Below are positions 20,163 to 28,800 of a stretch of DNA of 64,000 nucleotides, piece after piece. The first letter of the stretch is position 1; each line of letters opens with the position of its first letter. Both the position numbers and the translations under genes were made by a program. Origin of the DNA: Streptomyces albiflavescens (GTDB lineage Bacteria > Actinomycetota > Actinomycetes > Streptomycetales > Streptomycetaceae). The notes beneath the pieces are model-generated. The model had not been told where the DNA came from and searched no databases. It saw nothing but the letters and a program-made list of their open reading frames with translations. The DNA is taken from contig NZ_BMMM01000001.1 in the NCBI RefSeq assembly GCF_014645835.1, forward strand, positions 545,962 to 609,961, written 5' to 3'.

Positions 20163-20210
20163 AAAAGCGCGCGACCCGGTCCCCACGGGGGGAGGGACCA
20201 GGCCGCGCGC
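20163..20210 (-). terminator. Terminator of the exporter-end operon
   Basis: On the minus strand a long GC-rich stem (GCGCGCG.CC.GGTCCC against its complement, two internal mismatches, loop about 10 bases) is followed by TTTT. It lies 57 bp beyond the ABC permease stop and before the MbtH promoter, so it separates operon 1 from operon 2. Confidence 0.8.
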
Positions 20211-20266
20211 GGTCTTTCGGGGTGAGCGTCCGCCCTATGCGCGGGCGTCCGACCGGTGGGACGTTG

Positions 20267-22756
20267 TCATTCGCGGGCGCCGACGAGTTGGACGATCCGG
20301 GAGCGCAGCGCCGCCGAGACCGGCAGCACCGTGCCGATGACGGCGAGCACGGTGGAGACGGCGGCGATGCCGACGACCACGAGCCACGGCGCCACGATCG
20401 GTGTCGTCCCGAAGAGTTGGAGCAGTGCCGCCCACAGGGCCGCGATGTTGACGGCGGAGGCGACCAGTGCGAGGACGATGCCGATGCCGGCCACCAGCAG
20501 CGATTCGGCGACGAAGAACCGTACGACCTGCTTGGGGGTGGCCCCCGCCAGGCGGAGCACCGCCAGGTCGCGACGCCGGTCGGAGGTCGCCATGAGCAGG
20601 GTGTTGAGGATCGCGATGAAGCAGAACAGCACGACGATCACGGCTGTCGAGCGCTGCCGCACCTCGATCAGGTGGCGGGCGTACGCGCTCTCCGAGGCGA
20701 CCAGTGCGTCGCGGGTCAGGAAGCGTGCCCCCGTGCCCTGGACGGCCTTCGCGATGGCCGCGGTGGCGGTTGCCTTGTCCGTTCCCGGATCGAGGGTGAT
20801 GTAGGCGCGGCGGGCGAGGCCGTCGCGGGCGTAGGCGGCGGACGGGGCGAAGCGTTCCGGGAGGTAGGCGACGTCCTCGCCGCGCATGGCCTTGTAGACC
20901 GCCGCGACCTTCAGCGTGGCCTCCTCGCCGTCGCCGAGGAGGATCTTCTGCGTCGTGCCGGCGTCCCAGCCCCACAGGTCGGGGGCGGCGATGCTGTTGT
21001 CGTCGAGTTTGTCGAGGGAGCCCTCGGTGATGGTGAGGTCCATGGTCCGCTTGAGCGCGGAGGTGTCCACGACCATGCCGTCGTTCTCGTCGTAGCGGTC
21101 CTCGTCGCGGGTGTAGACGGTGGTGAGGAGGGGCGCCGCGATCTGTACGCCGTCAATCTTCTTGACCCGGTCGACGACTTCGGGGCTGATGCCCGGGGTG
21201 CCGTCGGGGGCGAGGGCGTAGTCGGAGGCGACCTGGTTGCGCAGTCCGTGGTCGCGGGCCGCGCCGAGCGAGTCGGTGGCGGCGAGCAGCGACAGGGCGA
21301 GGCCGACGGTCAGCAGGATGGGTGCCGCGGTGGCGGCGGTACGCCTGCGTGAGGTGAGCACGCTCTCACGGACCAGCATCGCGGTGGGCCCGGCGGAGTT
21401 GCGGAAGGGCCACATCAGCAGTCGGGCCAGCGGGCCGATGGCGAGAGGCGCGATGACGGCGGCGGCCAGCACCGGGACGAGCAGTTCGGTGACATAGGTG
21501 TTGGGCGAGAGGATCGTGGCCGGTTTGCCCACCGCGATCCACGCCGCGAGCCCCACGCCGCCGCCCACGCCGAGGGCGCCGATCAGCAGTCGGCCCGGCG
21601 TCATCCCGGAGTCGTCGACCGCGGCCTCGCGCAGCGCCTCGACGGGCCGTACGCGTCCGGCGCGGTGCGCGGCGGCGGCCGCCCCGCACAGCGCCACCAG
21701 CACACCGACGAGGAACGCGCCGGCCAGCGGAGCGGTCACCGTCCAGTGCAGCGAGGGCCGCACACGGAACCAGGGCGGTGAGATGTCCAGGTCGATGAGC
21801 ATGTCGGTGAGCAGTTGCGCCCCGTACAGGCCAAGGGCCGTGCCGAGCGCGGAGGCCAGCGTGCCCACGAGCAGGGCCTCGCCGCGGACCATCCGGCGGA
21901 CCTGCTTGGGGGTGGCACCGACGGTGCGCAGCAGGGCGACCTCGCGGCGCCGCTGGATGACGGCGAAGGCGAAGGTGGACGCCACGACGAAGACGGAGGT
22001 GGTGCCCGCGACGGACGCCATCACCGGGACGAGCGTGATGGTGTTGTCGAGGGTTTCCCGGTCCTCGGCCTCGCTGGCGTCGGCCTTGTGCCGGTCCTTG
22101 CCGGTGAGGATTTCGGCGTCCTTGCCGACGGCGCCGCGCACCTGGTCGATCGGTCCGAGCGCCACCAGGGCCTGGATGCGCGGGGAGATCCGGGCGGCCT
22201 CGGCGTCGCCGAAGAACACCGCGTTCTCCCAGTCGACCGGGGCGACCGTGCCGGACACCGTGTACGTGGAGACTCCGGCGGCGGTCATCACCGTGACCTT
22301 CTCGCCGGTGTGCGCCTGGTCGGAGGGGACGACGATCTCCCGGTCCCCGGTGGGCTGTCGGCCGTTCGTCAGCTTGTAGCCGCCGAAGCGCGCGACCGCC
22401 CAGGGGTGGCCGACCTGGTTCTTCGGTCCGTCGTGGAGCTGGGCGTAGAAGGCCCGGTCGACGACGGTCTCCCCGGTGGCCGAGACCCGGCTCAGCAGGT
22501 CCTTCGAGACGCCCTCGGCCTCCGGCAGCGAGCGGACGCCGAGGTCGTGATGGGCTGGGTCCCAGTCGGGGTCGGTGGGCAGCACCACGGCCGAGGCCTG
22601 GGCGAACCGCTCGGGCGGTCGGTCGGGCAGGTCGAGCATCGTCATCAGCAGGACGCCCATCGCGGCCACCTGCGCGACGCCGAGCACGAGCGCCACGATG
22701 GTGCCGAGGAACGACACCCAGCGCGCCCGAAGGGTCTGGAGGGCGATGCCGAGCAC
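20267..22756 (-). CDS. ABC transporter permease, FtsX/MacB type
   Basis: 829 residues from GTG 22756, whose first base overlaps the TAG of the ATPase gene. There is one N-terminal transmembrane helix, a large extracytoplasmic part, and two FtsX blocks. Each block has the sequence around A(T)PKQVRRM / ATPKQVVRF that follows the three-helix core (residues about 250-370 and 690-825). This is the duplicated 8-10 helix architecture of actinobacterial FtsX-family permeases. With the ATPase encoded just upstream it should form an efflux or lipid-handling transporter. Its place at the end of the NRPS operon suggests export of, or immunity to, the product. Confidence 0.88.
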   Translation of the reverse strand: MLGIALQTLRARWVSFLGTIVALVLGVAQVAAMGVLLMTMLDLPDRPPERFAQASAVVLPTDPDWDPAHHDLGVRSLPEAEGVSKDLLSRVSATGETVVDRAFYAQLHDGPKNQVGHPWAVARFGGYKLTNGRQPTGDREIVVPSDQAHTGEKVTVMTAAGVSTYTVSGTVAPVDWENAVFFGDAEAARISPRIQALVALGPIDQVRGAVGKDAEILTGKDRHKADASEAEDRETLDNTITLVPVMASVAGTTSVFVVASTFAFAVIQRRREVALLRTVGATPKQVRRMVRGEALLVGTLASALGTALGLYGAQLLTDMLIDLDISPPWFRVRPSLHWTVTAPLAGAFLVGVLVALCGAAAAAHRAGRVRPVEALREAAVDDSGMTPGRLLIGALGVGGGVGLAAWIAVGKPATILSPNTYVTELLVPVLAAAVIAPLAIGPLARLLMWPFRNSAGPTAMLVRESVLTSRRRTAATAAPILLTVGLALSLLAATDSLGAARDHGLRNQVASDYALAPDGTPGISPEVVDRVKKIDGVQIAAPLLTTVYTRDEDRYDENDGMVVDTSALKRTMDLTITEGSLDKLDDNSIAAPDLWGWDAGTTQKILLGDGEEATLKVAAVYKAMRGEDVAYLPERFAPSAAYARDGLARRAYITLDPGTDKATATAAIAKAVQGTGARFLTRDALVASESAYARHLIEVRQRSTAVIVVLFCFIAILNTLLMATSDRRRDLAVLRLAGATPKQVVRFFVAESLLVAGIGIVLALVASAVNIAALWAALLQLFGTTPIVAPWLVVVGIAAVSTVLAVIGTVLPVSAALRSRIVQLVGARE

Positions 22757-23526
22757 TACGACACCGCCAGATCGGTCATGCGGGCGGCGACCGCCTCTGC
22801 CGTCGGCGTGGTCAGCTCGCCGACCAGCGCGCCGTCGGCGAGGAACACCACGCGGTCCGCGTACGAGGCGACGTTCGGGTCGTGCGTGACCATCACGATG
22901 GTGGTGGGCTCGACGAGCTCGGGGTCGTCGGCGGCCTGGCCGCCCATGACCGGGCTGCCCACCAGCTTCCGCAGCACTTCGAGCAGTTCGCGGCCGGTGG
23001 TGATGTCGAGCGCGCCGGTGGGCTCGTCGGCGAAGAGCACGGCGGGACGCGTGACGAGCGCGCGGGCCACCGCCACCCGCTGCTGCTGACCGCCGGAGAG
23101 CTGGCTGGGCCGCTTGCCGGCCTGGTCCTCGAGGCCGACCTGGGCGAGCGCCCGCAGCACGGTCTTCCGTCCGGGCTTACGGCCGGCCAGCCGCAGCGGC
23201 AGCCCGACGTTCTGTGCGGCGGTCAGGGAGGGCAGCAGGTTGAACGCCTGGAAGACGAACCCGGTGGACTCCCGGCGGAACTCGGTCAGTCGGGTCTCGT
23301 TCAGGCCGCCTATGTCGGTGCCGTCGATGAACACCCGCCCGGACGTGGGCCGGTCGAGTCCGGCGGCACACTGCAGCAGCGTGGACTTGCCGGATCCCGA
23401 GGGTCCCATCACGGCCGTGAAGCTGCCGCGCGGGAAGGACAGGTCGACCTCGCGCAACGCGCTGACCGCGCCGGTGCCCGAGCCATAGGTCTTGGTGAGC
23501 GACTCCAGCCGCACTGCGTCATCCAT
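22756..23526 (-). CDS. ABC transporter ATP-binding protein (MacB/LolD type)
   Basis: 256 residues from ATG 23526, overlapping the end of the MFS gene by 8 bases. Walker A reads GPSGSGKST, the signature LSGGQQQRVAVARAL, and Walker B LFADEPTGALD, followed by the switch His in VTHDP. The subfamily is the one that partners FtsX-like permeases, and the permease starts at its stop codon. A loop of about 15 residues near 190-205 (VGSPVMGGQAADDPEL) before the switch strand is slightly unusual. It probably powers the cluster's exporter. Confidence 0.92.
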   Translation of the reverse strand: MDDAVRLESLTKTYGSGTGAVSALREVDLSFPRGSFTAVMGPSGSGKSTLLQCAAGLDRPTSGRVFIDGTDIGGLNETRLTEFRRESTGFVFQAFNLLPSLTAAQNVGLPLRLAGRKPGRKTVLRALAQVGLEDQAGKRPSQLSGGQQQRVAVARALVTRPAVLFADEPTGALDITTGRELLEVLRKLVGSPVMGGQAADDPELVEPTTIVMVTHDPNVASYADRVVFLADGALVGELTTPTAEAVAARMTDLAVS

Positions 23527-24859
23527 CGATTCTCCGTAGCGTCATGGTGGTGGGGGGACCGGCCGTCAGCTCGCGCTGAGGTCCGGACGCCTCGTCCTGG
23601 GCGCTCCGGTCTTCGCGCTCCGCCCCGGGGCGGGTGAACACGACGGTCGCCACCACGGCGAGCAGGGCCATCACTCCGGATGCGATGGCCAGTGTCCCGC
23701 GCGTACCGACACCTTCGAGGAGGTAGCCAGTGCCGAGCGCGCCGAGCGAACTCGCCCCGGAGACAAGGAGCATGACGACGCTGCCGACCCTCCCCTGCAT
23801 GGCGTCCGGCGTGATGCGCACCTGATGGGACATACCGGAGACCGTAACAGCGGCTCCTATATGCGACGTTATGAAGAAGAGAATCCCAAGTGTCACAGGA
23901 TGCAAGAGAAATACTGTTCCTGGCATGATCAGGGCCCAGGCGACATGCGCGTACATCATCACGCGCCGCATCGGCAGCCGACTGCTCAACCACCCGCCGC
24001 TGAAGGCTCCCAGAAGTCCGCCGATGCTGCCGGCCGCCATGATCAGACCGACCGTGCTCGCTGGTCTGCCCTGCTCCCTGACCATCACGGCGACGGTGAG
24101 GATGAGCCCCTGGAAGACGAGGTTGCTGCCTGCGATGATGAGCAACGCCGAGCGGAAATAGGCACGTTGCCACACCCAGCGCAGTCCGCTGGAGATCTCC
24201 TCGCGCATCCCGCGGGCGCTCTTGACCTTGCCGGAGCGCTTCTTGTGGGGGATCCGCAGCCGGGCGAGCGTCAGCAGGGACATCAAGTACAGCCCGGTGC
24301 TGGACAGAAACGGCACCCAGGCCGACAGGCCGAACAGCACACCGCTCGCCGGATGCCCGACGAAGTTCACCGCCCGGGAGCGCGCCTCGTTCTGCGCCAT
24401 CGCGGTGGACACCTGCTGGGGCGGAACGACCCCACGCACGGCGGCCCGTTCGGAGAGCTGGTAGAAGACGGTGAGGCTGCCCTGGACGAAGGCGACGATC
24501 GCGATGTGCCAGACGCGTACCTCGTCCCCGGCGAGCGAGACGGCGACCGACCCGATCGCCAGCGCCCGACCCGCCACGCACACGAGCATCACCCGCCGTC
24601 TGTCCCAGCGGTCCACCAGCACACCGGCGGGCAACTGCATGACCAGCATCGGCAGCAGGGCGCTGAAGCCGACCAGACCCGCCGCGCTCTTCGACCCGGT
24701 GTGCCAGAGCACCAGCAGGGTGAAGGCCATGGTCGAGGAGCGTTCCGCCATGACCGACAGCGCGGAACCGCCCCACAGCAGCCGGAACCGCGCGTTGCTG
24801 CGCAGCGGCGGCAGCTTCTCCTCGCCGCCGTCCCGCGCCTCCAGTTCCGAACTGGTCAT
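23519..24859 (-). CDS. MFS exporter (drug:H+ antiporter type)
   Basis: 446 residues from ATG 24859, which overlaps the carbamoyltransferase stop as ATGA. About 10-12 hydrophobic segments begin at FRLLWGGSALSVMAE. The loop reading GVLVDRWDRRRVM matches motif A of the macrolide/MefA-like MFS_3 group of proton-driven exporters. It is translationally coupled on both sides within operon 1, so a role in exporting the peptide is likely. The C-terminal 35 residues are polar and low-complexity. Confidence 0.9.
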   Translation of the reverse strand: MTSSELEARDGGEEKLPPLRSNARFRLLWGGSALSVMAERSSTMAFTLLVLWHTGSKSAAGLVGFSALLPMLVMQLPAGVLVDRWDRRRVMLVCVAGRALAIGSVAVSLAGDEVRVWHIAIVAFVQGSLTVFYQLSERAAVRGVVPPQQVSTAMAQNEARSRAVNFVGHPASGVLFGLSAWVPFLSSTGLYLMSLLTLARLRIPHKKRSGKVKSARGMREEISSGLRWVWQRAYFRSALLIIAGSNLVFQGLILTVAVMVREQGRPASTVGLIMAAGSIGGLLGAFSGGWLSSRLPMRRVMMYAHVAWALIMPGTVFLLHPVTLGILFFITSHIGAAVTVSGMSHQVRITPDAMQGRVGSVVMLLVSGASSLGALGTGYLLEGVGTRGTLAIASGVMALLAVVATVVFTRPGAEREDRSAQDEASGPQRELTAGPPTTMTLRRIDG

Positions 24860-25782
24860 CGTCCGTCCGCCCAGCACCACTCCAGGACCGCCATCGCGCT
24901 GTGCAGCTTGTGCGTGGCCTGCGTGAAGGCGATGCTCGCCGGCCCGTCGAGGACCTCGGCGGTGACCTCCTCGCCGCGGTGGGCGGGCAGGTCGTGCAGG
25001 AAGGCGGCCTTCGGGCTGGACTCCCACAGCGCCCGGGTGACCTGGAACGGCGCGAAGACCTCGCGCCAGTCCTCGGTCGGCTTGCTGGTGCCGGTGGTCT
25101 GCCAGCGCGTGGTGTAGACGGCGTCGAGGTCGGCCGGCAGCGCGCTCATGTCGTGCCGCTCGCTCACCTTGGCACCACTGCGGACCGCCTGCTCCGCCGC
25201 CCGGGCGAGCACCTCCGGCGCGACCCCGTAGCCGGGCGGCGTACGCAGCTCCAGCTCGGTGCCGGGGAACCGGGTGAGGGCCAGCGCGAGAGCGGCAGCG
25301 CTGTTGTTGCCCTCGCCGACATACAGCAGCCGCAGGCCGTCCACCCGCCCGAAGTGCCGTTGCAGCGTGGTCAGATCGGTGAGCGCCTGGGTCGGATGCT
25401 CCTCGGCGCTCATCGCGTTGACCACCGACATGTCCCCGGCGGCCGCCCAGGTCCGCAGCTCCGCGGTGGCGTCGGCGGTCCGGGCCACCAGCAGGTCCAG
25501 CATCCCGGCGAGCACCCGCCCGGTGTCCTCGCTGGTCTCACCGGTGTTGGTCTGCAGATCACCGGGCCCGAACGTCACGGCCTGCGCGCCCAGGCGCAGT
25601 GCGCCGGCCGTGAACGCGGTGCGGGTCCGGGTCGAAGTACGCCGGAAGTAGACACCGACGACGGCGCCGTCCAGTGTCTTCGCCCGCTCTCCCGAGGCGA
25701 ATTCGACGCCTCTCGCCACGATGCCGCGCAGCTCGTCGTCGGTCAGGTCGGTGATGGAGATGAGGTGTCGCGCGGATCCCAT
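24856..25782 (-). CDS. Diverged ornithine/aspartate carbamoyltransferase family enzyme
   Basis: 308 residues from ATG 25782. The carbamoyl-phosphate motif STRTRTAF (residues about 50-57) and HPTQALTDL (about 130) are intact. The amino-acid side is altered: the OTC motif HCLP is HDLP (in LHDLPAHRGEEV), and the SMG loop is replaced by TTRWQTTGT. The catalytic Cys of OTC is therefore Asp and the acceptor is unlikely to be ornithine. The gene lies between a two-module NRPS and the exporters, and the cluster encodes diaminopropionate synthesis; viomycin-type pathways use such an enzyme (VioL) on a diaminopropionate-derived residue. The best guess is carbamoylation of diaminopropionate, free or carrier-bound, giving 3-ureidoalanine. 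Confidence 0.85.
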   Translation of the reverse strand: MGSARHLISITDLTDDELRGIVARGVEFASGERAKTLDGAVVGVYFRRTSTRTRTAFTAGALRLGAQAVTFGPGDLQTNTGETSEDTGRVLAGMLDLLVARTADATAELRTWAAAGDMSVVNAMSAEEHPTQALTDLTTLQRHFGRVDGLRLLYVGEGNNSAAALALALTRFPGTELELRTPPGYGVAPEVLARAAEQAVRSGAKVSERHDMSALPADLDAVYTTRWQTTGTSKPTEDWREVFAPFQVTRALWESSPKAAFLHDLPAHRGEEVTAEVLDGPASIAFTQATHKLHSAMAVLEWCWADGR

Positions 25783-25837
25783 GGCGATGGGGGTCCCTTC
25801 TGGTGGGGCTCTTGGGGAACGGGAGGCGGGGCGAGTT

Positions 25838-28800
25838 TCAGCGGGCTTCGGTGAGGAGCGCGTCGATCTCGGCCCGCACCCGGTCCTCGATCTCCACGGC
25901 GAGCTGCGCCACGGTGGGGCGTTCGAAGGCGACCCGCACCGGCAGATCGAGGTCGTACTCGGTCTGCAGTCGCGAAATCAGCCGTACGGCGAGGATGGAG
26001 TGTCCCCCCAGGTCGAAGAAGTTGTCCTCGACGCCGACCTTGTCCAGGCCAAGGACCTGACCCCAGATGGCCGCGATGCTCTCCTCGACCTCGCTGCGCG
26101 GCGCGATGTACGTGTCCGCGGCGCCGGCCTCCGGATCCGGCAGAGCACGCCGGTCCAGCTTGCCGTTCGCCGTCAGCGGGATCCTGTCCAGCTCGATGTA
26201 CATCGACGGAATCATGTACTCGGGCAGCACGGACCCCAAGGCGTCGCGGAGGTCGTCGACGCCACCGACGACGTAGGCGACCAGTCGCTGGTCGTCGGTC
26301 ACGGTCACGGCCGCGTCGGAGACCTTCGGGTGGGCGATCAACGCGGCCCGGATCTCGCCGAGTTCGATGCGGTAACCGCGCACCTTCACCTGATCGTCGA
26401 TACGCCCCAGGAACTCCACGGCGCCGTCGGCACGCCAGCGCGCCAGGTCACCGGTCCGATAGATCCGGGCGCCGGGCTCGCCGTGCGGGTCGGGCAGGAA
26501 CCGCTCCGCGGAGCGCGCCGCGTCGCCGGTGTAGCCACGCGCGACGCCGACGCCGCCGACGTACAACTCCCCCACGACGCCCACCGGGACCGGACGCAAC
26601 TCGGCGTCCAGGACGCGCATGTGGACATTGGGCAGGGGACGGCCGATGGGCACCACACCGTCGTACGACGTCTCGACCGGGAATACACAGGTGCCGACGG
26701 TCGCCTCGGTCGGACCGTACTCGTTGAATATCCGCCCGTCGCCGAGGAGTTGACGCCAACGCTCCACCAGCGCACCCGGAAGCGCCTCGCCCGCCACCAC
26801 AATCCGTGTCGTGAGCGCACGGATCTGGTCATCGCTCAGCTGACCACCGATCACCTCAAGATGACCCGGCGTCAACTTCAAGAACGAGAACGGACCCGCC
26901 TCCGCCAGCGCCTGACCCAACTCCGTCAGCTCACCGTCGAACAACCACACCCGCTGCCCCGCCACCAACGGCGCCCACACATTCGGCACCACCAGATCGA
27001 ACGCCACCGACGAAAACACCGGCGCACCACCCGAGCCACAGGAAGCCAACTCCCGCACCGCCCAGTCCACATGGTTGGCGAGACTGCGATGGGTGACCTG
27101 CACGCCCTTCGGCCGGCCCGTCGACCCCGACGTGAAAATCGTGTACGCCAGCAAGTCCAGCCCCACCGGCTCCAGCAGCCCCGCCTCCGGATGCTCCTCA
27201 TCCACCCGCACCACATCGACCTCGAACCGGTCCACATAGGCCCCGGACGTCACCGCCACCGACACCCCGGCATCCGCCAGCATCCCGGCCACACGGTCGA
27301 CCGGCAGCACCGGATCAAGAGGCACGTAACCGGCGCCGGCCCGCCACACCGCCAGCAACGCCACCACCAGATCCACCGAACGATCCAGCAACACCGCCAC
27401 CGATGACTCTGCGCCCACACCACGAGAACGCAGCGCTCCCGCAAGATGGTTGGCCCGCACGTCCAGCTCGCCGAACGTGAGGCGCAGCCCCTTCGCCTCC
27501 ACCGCCACCGCACCCGGCGACTCCACCGCCCGCTCCGCAATCAACTCCGGCACCGACACCTCACGCACCACAGCCGCCGTGTCATTCCACGCCTTGAGAA
27601 GTCGGCGCTCCTTGACGGAGGTGATGTCGACGGCGGAGAGGGAGGCGTCCGCGTCGGCGGCGACCGCTTCGAGGAGCTGGACGAAGTGGTGGGCCAGGCG
27701 CTCGACGGTGTCGTGGTCGAAGAGGGAGGTGGCGTACTCGAAGGCGCCGATCAGGGAGCCGTCGGACTGCCGCCAGACGAAGAGGGTGAGGTCCGTCTTG
27801 GCTACGCGCCAGGCACCCTGGAAGGCGTCCATGAGGACGTCGTCGGCGGCCACCGAGGTCGCGCCCTCGTCCTGGAGGTCGAAGGCGACCTGGTAGAGCG
27901 GGGTGCGTGAGAGGTCACGGGTGGGCTGGAGCTCGTCCACCAGGCGCTCGAAGGGCAGTTCCTGGTGGGCGAAGCCGGCCATGACCGTGGCCCGGACCCG
28001 CTGGAGCAGTTCGGCGAAGGTGGGATCGCCGCTCAGATCGCAGCGCATGACGAGGGAGTTGAGGAAGAACCCGACAGTGCTCTGGGTCTCGGGGCGGGTC
28101 CGGCCGGTCACCGGGCTGCCGATGCCGAAGTCGTCCTGGCCGCTGTAGCGCCCGAGGAGCGCGCCGAAGGCGGCGAGCAGCGTCACGTACGGGGTCGCGC
28201 CGTGCCGGCGTCCGATGCCGGTGAGGGCGTCGGCGAGCGAGGCGGGCACGGAGAACCTGACGCCGGAGCCGTGCGCGTCGCGCTGCGCGGGGCGGGGGCG
28301 GTCGGTAGGGAGCCTGAGTTCCGGCAGGCCCGCGAGAGTCTGCTTCCAGTGGTCCAGTTCGCGCGACGACGAGATGTCGGAGGCGTGGGCCGCCTGCCAG
28401 GCCGCGAAGTCGGCGTATTGCACCGGGACTTGGTCGAGTTCGGGGGCCCGGTACTCGGTCGCCGCGGCGCACAGTTCGCGCAGCTCGCGGTCGAGGACGA
28501 CGGTCGACCAGCCGTCGGTGGCGATGTGATGGGCCGTCACCAGCAGGACGGGACCGCCCTTCGGGACGCGGACCAGCAGCGCACGCCACAGCGGGCCGTC
28601 CGTGAGGTCGAAGCCCCGGGCGAACTGCTCGCCGAACAGGCGCTCCAGGTCCGCCTCGGAGGCGTCCTCGACACGGAGTTCGACGGTGCCCGGCGCGACG
28701 ACCACCTGGCGGGGTTCCTCGCCCTCGACGACATAGCGGGTGCGCAGCGACTCGTGCCGGGCCTCCAGCGCGTCGAGGGCGGACTGCACGACGTCGCGGG

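Noticed and set aside
24860..25027. Longer start for the MFS exporter
   Set aside because: The extra residues are Arg/Pro/Gly-rich and lie within the carbamoyltransferase gene; ATG 24859 overlaps that gene's stop as ATGA.
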